Shown: piece by piece, positions 1 to 5,690 of the stretch
Layout: each line of letters starts with the position of its first letter
Numbering within the stretch: the stretch's first letter is position 1
Assembly (NCBI GenBank): GCA_003171295.1
Contig: PMYF01000639.1
Span: 1-6,349, forward strand
Length of the DNA: 6,349 bases
Reading direction: 5' to 3'
Source: Acidobacteriota bacterium
Lineage (GTDB): Bacteria; Acidobacteriota; Terriglobia; UBA7540
Notes under the pieces: model-generated
Seen by the model: the letters and a program-made list of their open reading frames with translations, nothing else
The model's database searches: none
What the model was told of the DNA's origin: nothing
Made by a program: the position numbers and the translations under genes

Positions 1-25
1 AAAAGCAGCATATCAGCGGTTACTG

Positions 26-46
26 ACGATAAATGAATCTTATCGT
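26..46. repeat. Perfect 7-bp inverted repeat, possible operator
   Basis: ACGATAA (26-32) and TTATCGT (40-46) are perfect inverted copies separated by 7 bp, with two further pairs possible beyond a mismatch (23-24 with 48-49). No T-run follows, so it does not look like a terminator. It lies about 110 bp upstream of the first plus-strand ORF and overlaps the -35 side of a possible promoter, which suggests an operator. The TATCG core resembles the motif repeated around parAB, so a shared binding protein is conceivable but unproven. Confidence 0.4.
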
Positions 47-68
47 AAGTAAGAATCAAGAAGATAAT
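40..68 (+). promoter_or_regulatory. Possible promoter for the 155-993 gene pair
   Basis: GATAAT at 63-68 matches the -10 consensus at five of six positions. The hexamer 17 bp upstream, TTATCG at 40-45, is a poor -35 with three of six matches and falls in the right arm of the dyad at 26-46. A regulator bound to the dyad would therefore compete with RNA polymerase. This is pattern matching only. Confidence 0.25.
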
Positions 69-154
69 TGGCAGGTCGGCCAACTATACCCTACCCTTGA
101 AATGAGAAGTTTTCGGGCCTTTCGGACCACGGCGCCAGCCAGAGGGAGAACCGA

Positions 155-409
155 ATGAAATTCAATGATGAAGCGACTGGAACTCTTGTTTCCCTGGGGT
201 CTGTAGTAAGCGCAGGCCGGAAGTCCGTGGCTGCGGAGAGCGTGACATGCTGGGGAGCCAGTTCCCTGCCCCGCCTGACTCAGGCCAGCCCAGTCCCCAC
301 TTTGGTAAGTTTCCAGAACGCGGTCCGTCTTGGGCGCGAGCGCTGTGCCGGCCGCGTGAAGGCCCGCCGTGAGCCCGCGCCGGTTGCGGCCCGCCAAGGA
401 GGTGCCTGA
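155..409 (+). CDS. Small hypothetical protein, translationally coupled to the next gene
   Basis: An 84-residue ORF whose product I do not recognise. Two things favour translation. A purine-rich Shine-Dalgarno-like stretch (AGAGGGAGAA, 141-150) lies 4 nt before the ATG. Its TGA stop (407-409) overlaps the ATG of the following gene in TGATG, a typical coupling arrangement. Residues 1-10 are polar. The rest is rich in Ser, Ala, Val and Arg, with a basic Ala/Pro/Arg C-terminus. I see no signal peptide, membrane helix or catalytic motif. Against it, the opposite strand is also open over much of this interval, as is common in G+C-rich DNA. It could instead be a leader ORF that mainly delivers ribosomes to the gene at 409. 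Confidence 0.4.
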   Translation: MKFNDEATGTLVSLGSVVSAGRKSVAAESVTCWGASSLPRLTQASPVPTLVSFQNAVRLGRERCAGRVKARREPAPVAARQGGA

Positions 410-993
410 TGCCCAAGCCAGTCTCCTGGTGCTATCGCGCCCATGAGGTGCGAGAGAGGGCCCGGCACTCCAAGACCCAAACCTGGACTCGCCGCGACAT
501 TGAAGACCTATTCGAGGTCAAGCGCGCCTCGGCGCAGACCCTGATGAAGGCCATTGGCGGTATCCAGAACGTGGGAGGCACCCACCTGGTTGATCGCGAA
601 GTGCTGCTGGAGTTCCTCGATCAGACAATTGCGGCCGATGACGTCTCGGGCGCTGTACGCTCCCGCCGCGAGGAAGCCGCTTCCCCGCCCCAGCCGAAGC
701 GGATGAAGTTTTCGCTGCCGGGTGAGCTGAAGTCCGTGATGGCGGCCGACCTTCCGGCGAATATCGAGTTCGTGCCAGGCAGACTATCGATCAGCGGACG
801 AGGGTCCGAAGAGATCATTGAAGCCCTCTACTTGCTGGCCCAGGCTCTTCAGAACGATCTGAGAACGATACAGGGACTTCTCGATCCCTTACCCGAGCGC
901 CCTCAGGTCGCCGACAACGAGCTGCGCAAGTTGTTTGCCGATCTGGAGATGCGCGAAGCGCACAATACCAAGACGGAGGTAGCGCCGGGGTAG
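409..993 (+). CDS. Hypothetical protein with N-terminal helix-turn-helix (excisionase/MerR-like)
   Basis: This 194-residue protein starts at an ATG preceded by a strong Shine-Dalgarno, AAGGAGG at 396-402 with 6 nt spacing. Residues about 26-49 (W26-TRRDIEDLF then SAQTLMKAIG) look like a helix-turn-helix. A short glycine turn and a VDREVLLEFL helix (about 56-70) follow, which resembles the winged helix of excisionase or MerR-type DNA-binding domains. A charged linker rich in Arg, Glu and Pro (about 80-98) leads to a second region from Met99, SLPGELKSV..DLPANIEFVPGRL, ending in a long helix (about 132-158). The first residues carry a WCYRAHEVRERAR segment. I recall similar uncharacterised proteins in environmental bacteria but cannot assign a family. 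It overlaps the upstream ORF by 3 nt and converges on the ATPase gene 39 bp away. DNA binding is inferred; the target is unknown. Confidence 0.8.
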   Translation: MPKPVSWCYRAHEVRERARHSKTQTWTRRDIEDLFEVKRASAQTLMKAIGGIQNVGGTHLVDREVLLEFLDQTIAADDVSGAVRSRREEAASPPQPKRMKFSLPGELKSVMAADLPANIEFVPGRLSISGRGSEEIIEALYLLAQALQNDLRTIQGLLDPLPERPQVADNELRKLFADLEMREAHNTKTEVAPG

Positions 994-1032
994 CCCTTCA
1001 ATCAAGCCCATACGGGAAACAGAAACGTCATC

Positions 1033-2283
1033 TCAGCGTGCTGCAGTGTTCTGACCGTTTCCCGGTCCGGAAATCAGAAAATCTTCCCAGTTGACGCTCG
1101 CGACACCGTTCCGCCGAGCAATCTCCTCATCGCCGGGCGCGGAGATCATTAGGGGCGTGAATGCCGGGTTGCGGCGGCAGAATTCAAGCAGGCCGCGAAG
1201 GGCCAAGGCATCGAATTTTCCGGTTTTGACCTCCACAGCCCACTTCCCCCAGCTCCCATCCAAAACAGCATCGACCTCCAGCGGCTCCTCGCGCCAGTAC
1301 ATCACCTGTTGGCCCTGGTTGATCGCGAAGGCTAGACAAGCATTTTCCACCCAAAAGCCGAAGCGAGCAGGTTCGCGAACTGAATCGGGAGCGCCATCGG
1401 GGTGCATGGCCGAGAGTAGGGCGTTGTTCAGCGTCACGAGCTTTGGCGGAGAGGCCCGGCGTCTGCGAACCTGCTTTGAGTACTTCTCCAGCGTTGCAAC
1501 AAGATAAGCGTCCTCGAGCAGTGCCAGATAGTTTGCGATCGTTTCGAGAGCGCCGCTGTCCTGAAGCTGCCCCTGCAGTTTTTGCAGGGAGACGATCTGA
1601 GCGGGCGAACCGGCGGCAATGGCGAATACCTGGCGGAGCAGCGCGGGGCGCCGCACCGCTCCCTGTGCCAGCACATCGCGGCCAATCGCGGGCTCGATAA
1701 TGGCGTCGCGCACATAGGCGCGCCATCGTGCGGGGACCTTTTCGAATTCTTGAGCGCCGGGATAGGAGCCGAAGCGAACCAGATTGCGGGCGGCCTCGCG
1801 GGGCGAAAGACGAAAAACAGTTGCCAGAGAGGTGGCAGGCCAATGACTCAGGGTTAGCCGTTCGAATCGTCCGGCCAGACTCTCCCGGGAGCCTGTGGCT
1901 ACGCGAAGGGCCGAAGAGCCGGTGGCTACAACGTGGATGGGAGTATGGCGCCGGCGAGCGCGATCCCAGTGGCTCTTGAGCCGTCCCGCCCAGTCGGAAA
2001 GATGATGCACCTCGTCCAAGAGCAAAGCGGCAGTCCCCCGCTGCGCACGTGCCTCCGCCTCCGCCCAACGGCGGTCCCAGAACTCCGGAAGAGCTGCGTC
2101 CGGCTCGTCGCCAGCAGCGTACACGGCTTGATCGCCAAACTTTGCGGCTATTTCCAGAAGCAGGGTGGTCTTTCCCAATTGCCGCTGCCCGGTCAGAAGC
2201 TGGATGCGGGCGGGCGCGTCTTCACTGAGACAGTCAAGCAGGACGTCGCGGCAGCGATCATAGGCGTTCTGGATCTCAGCCGT
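1033..2283 (-). CDS. AAA-family ATPase with C-terminal DUF4143-like nuclease-fold domain; start codon abnormal
   Basis: Numbered from an ACG codon at 2283, the protein has 416 residues. The P-loop is G32-QRQL-G37-K38-T39, Walker B is LLLD90-E91, and a sensor-like VVATGSS follows near 118-124. The C-terminal region (about 330-355) has E336-x-D338 and E351-V-K353, the acidic/lysine pattern of PD-(D/E)xK-like DUF4143 domains. This order is typical of AAA_14/DUF4143 ATPases of unknown role. The frame is open up to a TAG at 2287-2289 but contains no ATG or GTG before the P-loop. The only TTG (2176-2178) would delete half of Walker A. In-frame residues upstream of it (AEIQNAYDRCRD, then PARIQLLTG) look native. 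The true start may be ACG at 2281-2283, one base from ATG, or the 5' end is damaged. A possible promoter ends just upstream. It may be functional or a recent pseudogene. Confidence 0.8.
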   Translation of the reverse strand, partial: TAEIQNAYDRCRDVLLDCLSEDAPARIQLLTGQRQLGKTTLLLEIAAKFGDQAVYAAGDEPDAALPEFWDRRWAEAEARAQRGTAALLLDEVHHLSDWAGRLKSHWDRARRRHTPIHVVATGSSALRVATGSRESLAGRFERLTLSHWPATSLATVFRLSPREAARNLVRFGSYPGAQEFEKVPARWRAYVRDAIIEPAIGRDVLAQGAVRRPALLRQVFAIAAGSPAQIVSLQKLQGQLQDSGALETIANYLALLEDAYLVATLEKYSKQVRRRRASPPKLVTLNNALLSAMHPDGAPDSVREPARFGFWVENACLAFAINQGQQVMYWREEPLEVDAVLDGSWGKWAVEVKTGKFDALALRGLLEFCRRNPAFTPLMISAPGDEEIARRNGVASVNWEDFLISGPGNGQNTAAR

Positions 2284-2292
2284 AGTCTAATA

Positions 2293-2322
2293 ATTATTCG
2301 ACCATCTCCGACAACCTCTCAA
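2293..2322 (-). promoter_or_regulatory. Candidate promoter of the ATPase gene
   Basis: On the minus strand TTGAGA (2322-2317) and AATAAT (2298-2293) are separated by 18 bp. The -10 matches five of six consensus positions and the -35 four of six. The predicted transcript start falls near 2286, only about 3 nt before the ACG codon at 2283, so the mRNA would be leaderless or nearly so. No Shine-Dalgarno fits that codon. An out-of-frame ATG at 2303-2305 lies inside the spacer and stops after three codons. Confidence 0.35.
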
Positions 2323-2450
2323 TGTGTGACCGGCAAGGTGGCAGAATCGCCGCATACAGCAGGGCGCCGCAGGAAAGTCGAGGGGCGGTCAAGCGCAGAT
2401 ACGACCTGGACAGGCAATCCCAAAAGCCCTAGCAAGTTTCTTGGCTGAAG

Positions 2451-2497
2451 GATATCGCTGGCGCGATCTGCGATAAAGCATATCGCGGCGATATCGC
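2451..2497. repeat. ATATCGC motif cluster downstream of the partition genes (candidate parS, distal part)
   Basis: Within 47 bp there are three exact ATATCGC copies (2452-2458, 2480-2486, 2491-2497). The last is part of the palindrome GCGATATCGC (2488-2497). A reverse GCGATA (2470-2475) forms a dyad with TATCGC at 2481-2486. The cluster begins 14 bp beyond the stop of the RHH gene. Exact ATATCGC occurs on the plus strand only here and in the segment upstream of parA, never in the coding sequences. That distribution fits a centromere bound by the RHH protein. Function is inferred from position and clustering. Confidence 0.55.
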
Positions 2498-2510
2498 AGG
2501 TTGCCCCTTG

Positions 2511-2852
2511 CTATACCCCTACCTGATCGAGGAGCTGCCGCAATGCGTCGTGATATGTCAGCTTGAGCCGGTCGGCATACAGCACAAATCGGTTGTATTG
2601 GCTTTCCGGAAGCCTGATTGCCAAATGTCGGGTTGGTTCGGCGACGGCAATGCGCCGCCGCCGTGGACGATTGACAGTCTGCTCACGGCTCACAAAGCCG
2701 TGGGCGGCTGCCGCCGCATCGACCTCGCGCAGTGCCAAAGGTGCCGTCCGCGTTGCAGAAGGGAATGCTGTAAGACGCTGAGTCAAAGCGGCTTGAGGGT
2801 CAGGCTGGGGTGTTCCCTGGTCGTCTGGTGGTAGTCCGAATTTACCGTTCAC
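2511..2852 (-). CDS. ParB-like small ribbon-helix-helix partition protein
   Basis: This 113-residue protein is probably the DNA-binding partner of ParA. The frame is open further upstream to an ATG-type start at 2933, but the GTG at 2852-2850 is preferred. GGAGGAG (2863-2857) precedes it at ideal spacing, and the longer version would only add a shadow of the ParA C-terminus. Residues 42-57 carry R-E-V-D-AAAAA-H-GFVSRE and then an RPRRRR patch (62-67). I associate this arrangement with small partition proteins encoded after VirC1/ParA-type ATPases. The C-terminus fits a ribbon-helix-helix fold: strand RHLAIRL (75-81), helix about 83-96, helix about 99-111. It overlaps parA by 11 bp, so translation is probably coupled. 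It likely binds the ATATCGC motifs on both sides of the operon and may autoregulate it. The specific family assignment is from memory. Confidence 0.8.
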   Translation of the reverse strand: MNGKFGLPPDDQGTPQPDPQAALTQRLTAFPSATRTAPLALREVDAAAAAHGFVSREQTVNRPRRRRIAVAEPTRHLAIRLPESQYNRFVLYADRLKLTYHDALRQLLDQVGV

Positions 2853-3555
2853 GGTGCTCCTCCGTGGGGGTTGTTGGCTGGAGTTCTTCGACGAGTTCTG
2901 TGGCGAAGTCGTGGATGTTTTGGTAGGCGGCATCCAGGTTGCCCACCTTTATTGCTCTGTCTTTTAGTTCGGTCAAGGTCAACCTCTCCACAAAGACCGC
3001 CTTGTAGGCAAGCCTGTCGGCGATGGTTGTGCGAAAGCGGGGGATATTTGTCGCCGTAATCTCTGCCTCAAGCTGCCTCTGAACCGATGAAACCGGGGCT
3101 CCGGGCGCGGGTGTCCGGGTCAGGAGTATCTTGTAGGGGATCCTCCGTTTTGCGTCGTAGCGCTGGACCACCTTCTCCTCGTCGCGGATGGTGCGGATTG
3201 CTTTACCGGCCTGCCTGACGTCTACGGCACTGGCCTGTAGCGGCACAATCACAAAGTCGGAGAGCGCAATCGCACGTGACACCAGGAGGCTTGCCGTACC
3301 CTCAAGATCGATGATGACGAATTGATGGTTGAGGCGCTCTACGTGCTCCATCAGGTTTGACTCCTTGATCCCGCCTATTACCTCCAGCGTTGACGCAGTG
3401 TTGCCGTTCTCCTTCCAATCGAGGATTGGCTGATTCGGGTCCGCATCGAGAACGCAGACCTTTGCTCCGCGTTCAGCGAGGTAGGTAGCGAGAAGAAGCG
3501 CTGTTGTGGACTTGCCTGCGCCTCCCTTCGGGTTGCTCATCGCGATGATCGGCAT
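2842..3555 (-). CDS. parA: ParA-family (VirC1-like) partition ATPase
   Basis: A 237-residue P-loop ATPase that would move or position plasmid copies over the nucleoid together with a centromere-binding partner. Numbered from the ATG at 3555, the deviant Walker A is K10-GGAGK15-S16-T17, with the signature lysine at position 10. Walker A' is LD37-A-D39-PNQP and Walker B is VIID83-LEG86. The length and the DADPNQP segment fit the short ParA/VirC1/ParF (type Ib) group, which lacks an N-terminal DNA-binding domain. The frame also allows a TTG start 21 bp upstream. I prefer ATG because the family normally begins a few residues before Walker A and an AGGAAGAGAG stretch precedes it. It is the first gene of a two-gene operon and overlaps the ParB-like gene by 11 bp. 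Upstream lie repeated ATATCGC/ACGATATCG motifs, probably centromere and operator. Confidence 0.93.
   Translation of the reverse strand: MPIIAMSNPKGGAGKSTTALLLATYLAERGAKVCVLDADPNQPILDWKENGNTASTLEVIGGIKESNLMEHVERLNHQFVIIDLEGTASLLVSRAIALSDFVIVPLQASAVDVRQAGKAIRTIRDEEKVVQRYDAKRRIPYKILLTRTPAPGAPVSSVQRQLEAEITATNIPRFRTTIADRLAYKAVFVERLTLTELKDRAIKVGNLDAAYQNIHDFATELVEELQPTTPTEEHRER
2857..2863 (-). promoter_or_regulatory. Ribosome binding site that sets the ParB-like start
   Basis: GGAGGAG reads on the minus strand inside the last codons of parA. With 6 nt between GGAGG and the GTG at 2852, it is a near-optimal Shine-Dalgarno and is the reason for choosing GTG over the in-frame ATG 81 bp upstream. Confidence 0.7.
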
Positions 3556-3610
3556 TATGTCTCTCTTCCTTTTCAAGGCTCGTTCGCTGCGTTCTTATTT
3601 GTTGCAATCT

Positions 3611-3920
3611 TATCGCATATATGTTTCTACGATATCGTTGCCTGCACACAACTTGTAACGATATCGCTGCGCTATGCATATCCCAATGTAATCACATTAC
3701 TTAGTACATCGTTGGATTGCATTATCGCTGCCACATTTCTGCGACATGGCTATATTACCATATCGCTCTTTGAATGCAATAGATGCCGCAACGATATTGT
3801 TTACTGCATAGATGCATGCTATTCTCGTGCTCATTTATCGCGCTTTGCGCTTTTCCTTGTCGCGCCTATATCGCAGGTTTTGCCGCGGCCCTAACGCTCT
3901 GGATGTCGCACCGATATTGT
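3611..3920. repeat. ATATCGC/CGATATYG motif array upstream of parA (candidate parS/operator)
   Basis: Nine related sites occur in about 310 bp. TATCGC is at 3611, the palindrome ACGATATCGT at 3629-3638, ACGATATCGCTG at 3658-3669 and TATCGCTG at 3723-3730. ATATCGC lies at 3760-3766, ACGATATTGT at 3791-3800, TATCGC at 3836, ATATCGC at 3868-3874 and CCGATATTGT at 3911-3920. The copies at 2491 and 3868 share a longer match, ATATCGCAGGTT. Spacing is irregular, roughly 20-60 bp. RHH partner proteins of short-ParA systems commonly bind repeats upstream of parA, so a combined centromere and operator is likely. The weaker outer copies could partly reflect base composition. Confidence 0.6.
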
Positions 3921-4594
3921 TTGTCGCTCCACCTTGCCGGCTCTTTAGTCAGCGTGATTTCGGCATTCTGGTCAGCTCGAATCGGAAGAAGTTGGCCAGA
4001 ATCCCTGCGTGAGCAGCAGAAATCTAGTTGGAGACGTGGGCTGCGACCCAGGCTTGTCTTCCAGGCGGACCCGCAGCCACAGTGAAGGGCGTAGACAAAG
4101 ACCAAGCGGCAGTTGAAGACTCGGCACACATTGGAGATGGTTGGTGGCCATGGCGTTTTGCCCCAACAGCTCTCCGGCTCTCTACGTTGAATCAAAGGCC
4201 TTGGAGCCTGGGGATCTGGCGACCTGCCGAGATATGGCACCTCTTCTGGCGAGACTCGTTTGCGGAACAAGGATTAGATCACAGCTCTCATGATTCCGCA
4301 GCCCATCGCACCGCACTCCGTGAGGAAACCGCACCTCACCTGGTCCGTAAACATGGCAGTTCAGCAGCCGACCCCTACCGTCCGCTCGAAAAGGCCAGTG
4401 CGGCGTTTAAATTGAGCAACTCCCGCGGCCGGGATTGCCAAATACAGATCCGCGTCGCCCTTGGCCGAAAGGAAAGGCATCGTGAAGAAACGGCCCTGCC
4501 TCTAGGCTGCGGGTTTTGTACATCTCGACATCCAACCATGGCGTCAATAAGTGGAACCATTTGAGTCAACAGGGAAGGGAAGCACTAAACAATC

Positions 4595-4614
4595 GGCGTC
4601 CATCTACAGACGCC
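4595..4614. repeat. Short G+C-rich hairpin at the origin boundary
   Basis: GGCGTC (4595-4600) and GACGCC (4609-4614) can form a 6-bp stem with an 8-nt loop. No U-tract follows, so it is not a classical terminator. It sits about 40 bp before the first iteron, at the point where the C-rich origin region begins. Function unknown; chance is possible. Confidence 0.3.
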
Positions 4615-4651
4615 CTATTCTGTCCCGGATTGTGCGATTTTCCCCTCTTCT

Positions 4652-5084
4652 CCCGTACTTGAGTGGCAGAATCCGCTCGAACCGGCTGATTATTCAAAAC
4701 TTAGGCTCTCCGCTACCAGCCAAGCACGGCAGGTATACTTGTGAGCGAGCCAATAACCCGTACCTGAGTGGCAGTCTTTTTCCTATCTCTATGCTTTAAC
4801 GAGGCTTACACCTCTGGCTGCCAATCAGGTACGGTAACAACTCCAGCTATCGCGGAATTACTCCCGTACTTCCTTGGCAGTAAAGGCCACATCATATTGA
4901 TTCTGATCGTCTTACCATCTACCACTTCATTCACCATTTCTCTGCTAAACCCAAATCGAGGCCTAACTCCGTACCTCGTTGGCAAATCTGCACCTAAGCG
5001 ACTCATTCTCAGCCAGATCCGCCCCCAACCATGCCCACTAGCACTGCCGCACACGAACCCATCTATTCCCGTACTCCGTTGGCA
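4652..5084. repeat. Dispersed iterons: five direct, one inverted, about 105 bp apart
   Basis: Direct 17-bp copies of [C/T]CCGTAC-N5-TGGCA start at 4652, 4757, 4863, 4968 and 5068. One inverted copy occupies 4819-4835. All keep the CCGTAC and TGGCA blocks exactly, while the five central bases vary. The direct copies are separated by 105, 106, 105 and 100 bp. The sequences between them are not similar, so this is not a duplicated 105-bp unit. They are presumed RepA sites because they match the tandem iterons next to repA. A role in copy control, incompatibility or looping is inference. Confidence 0.85.
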
Positions 5085-5265
5085 GAACTTATCCTATCTA
5101 ATTCATTCTACTTGACATCCATCCGTCCCTGTCCCGGGGACCACCGTCCATCCACCAGCACGCCTCTGCCAAAACGACTTCAAATCCTGCTCTCCTGGAC
5201 GTTACCCCTGGAACCCGACATGTGATACCCATCTGTGACCCAGGTCCGCCCCGCCACAATCTACA

Positions 5266-5283
5266 ATTTGCACATCTTCCACA
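5266..5283 (+). promoter_or_regulatory. Weak pair of DnaA-box-like 9-mers
   Basis: ATTTGCACA (5266-5274) is directly followed by TCTTCCACA (5275-5283). Each matches the DnaA box pattern TTWTNCACA at seven or eight of nine positions and keeps the CACA end. Many iteron plasmids carry DnaA boxes near the iterons, so the position is sensible. At this degeneracy, chance matches are common. Confidence 0.2.
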
Positions 5284-5529
5284 CCGTTGACATTCGTCCT
5301 CGCCCTCTTCTATACTCGCGCCGCATCCCTCGGAAGGATGAACTTCCGGGGGCTCGATTACTACCCTCAATCCCAATCGCGGAAAACTGAACAACGCCAA
5401 GGACCACGTCACTATCTTCCCCATTTTGTGCTCCTTAACTATGACCACCCGCCACACATGCAAACCTCCCGGCCAGGCGCCGCATCTACAACTCTTCTAT
5501 GCGGAACCCCGCCCTTTATGGGTAGATCC

Positions 5530-5678
5530 CCCGTACTTGCATGGCAAATTCCCCGTACTTCAATGTCAGATTCTCCGTACCTCGTTGGCAGCATCGCCGT
5601 AGTTGATTGGTACTCGCTCCGTACCCGATTGGAACCAACCCCGTACCTGCTTGGCAAATACCCCGTACCCCGTTGGCA
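5530..5678 (+). repeat. Seven tandem 22-bp iterons
   Basis: Copies start at 5530, 5552, 5574, 5596, 5618, 5640 and 5662, an exact 22-bp period (two helical turns). The 17-bp core is [C/T]CCGTAC-N5-TGGCA. Copies 1, 3, 6 and 7 are intact in both blocks. Copy 2 has TGTCA and copy 5 has TGGAA. Copy 4 is degenerate (GCCGTAG and TGGTA) but keeps the register. The two conserved blocks are about one turn apart, so a protein could contact both on one DNA face, as winged-helix Rep proteins do. The array ends about 60 bp before the repA promoter. Confidence 0.93.
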
Positions 5679-5690
5679 CCAAATCGCCTT

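Larger units (their letters stand above)
3556..4650. other. Long region without a credible gene
   Basis: About 1.1 kb between parA and the origin. The open frames here (the longest spans 4028-4564 on the plus strand) lack recognisable domains. They are rich in Trp, His, Cys and Arg as expected of random frames, overlap one another on both strands and lack convincing ribosome sites. Apart from the partition motifs in 3611-3920 and a small hairpin at 4595-4614, I see no structure. It may be eroded insertion or transfer DNA; nothing can be named with confidence. Confidence 0.6.

Noticed and set aside
1091..2068. Several long frames opposite to or within the ATPase gene (for example 1184-2068 minus, 1091-1507 plus)
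   Set aside because: Shadows of the ATPase coding sequence in G+C-rich DNA; none has motifs, while the ATPase frame has Walker A, Walker B and the C-terminal E-x-D/E-V-K.
3553..3576. TTG at 3576 as the parA start
   Set aside because: It adds seven basic residues overlapping the likely Shine-Dalgarno; the ATG at 3555 gives the usual family N-terminus a few residues before Walker A.
3990..4030. WPESLREQQ-like peptide recalling the N-terminus of IS66-type accessory proteins
   Set aside because: A nine-residue similarity in a frame that otherwise shows nothing; too short to claim a remnant.
3866..4270. 134-residue open frame on the minus strand
   Set aside because: Overlaps the random-looking plus-strand frames and the outer partition motifs; no domain and no clear ribosome site.
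4028..4564. 178-residue open frame on the plus strand between the partition locus and the origin
   Set aside because: No recognisable domain, composition typical of a random frame, no convincing Shine-Dalgarno, and other frames of similar quality overlap it on both strands.
4505..4580. Resemblance to the end of an ISAzo13-type transposase (a VNKWN-like piece near 4541-4556)
   Set aside because: Only about 20-30 bp look similar, frameshifts would be needed, and no other part of such a transposase or any terminal inverted repeats is visible nearby.
5098..5463. 121-residue open frame on the minus strand inside the origin
   Set aside because: Explained by the C-rich, G-poor plus strand, which reads as Gly, Trp and Arg codons on the other strand. 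No protein features, and it lies between iteron sets.
5530..5678. CRISPR array
   Set aside because: The 22-bp period with partly conserved units and only five variable core bases is an iteron array, not repeats with unique spacers of about 30 bp.
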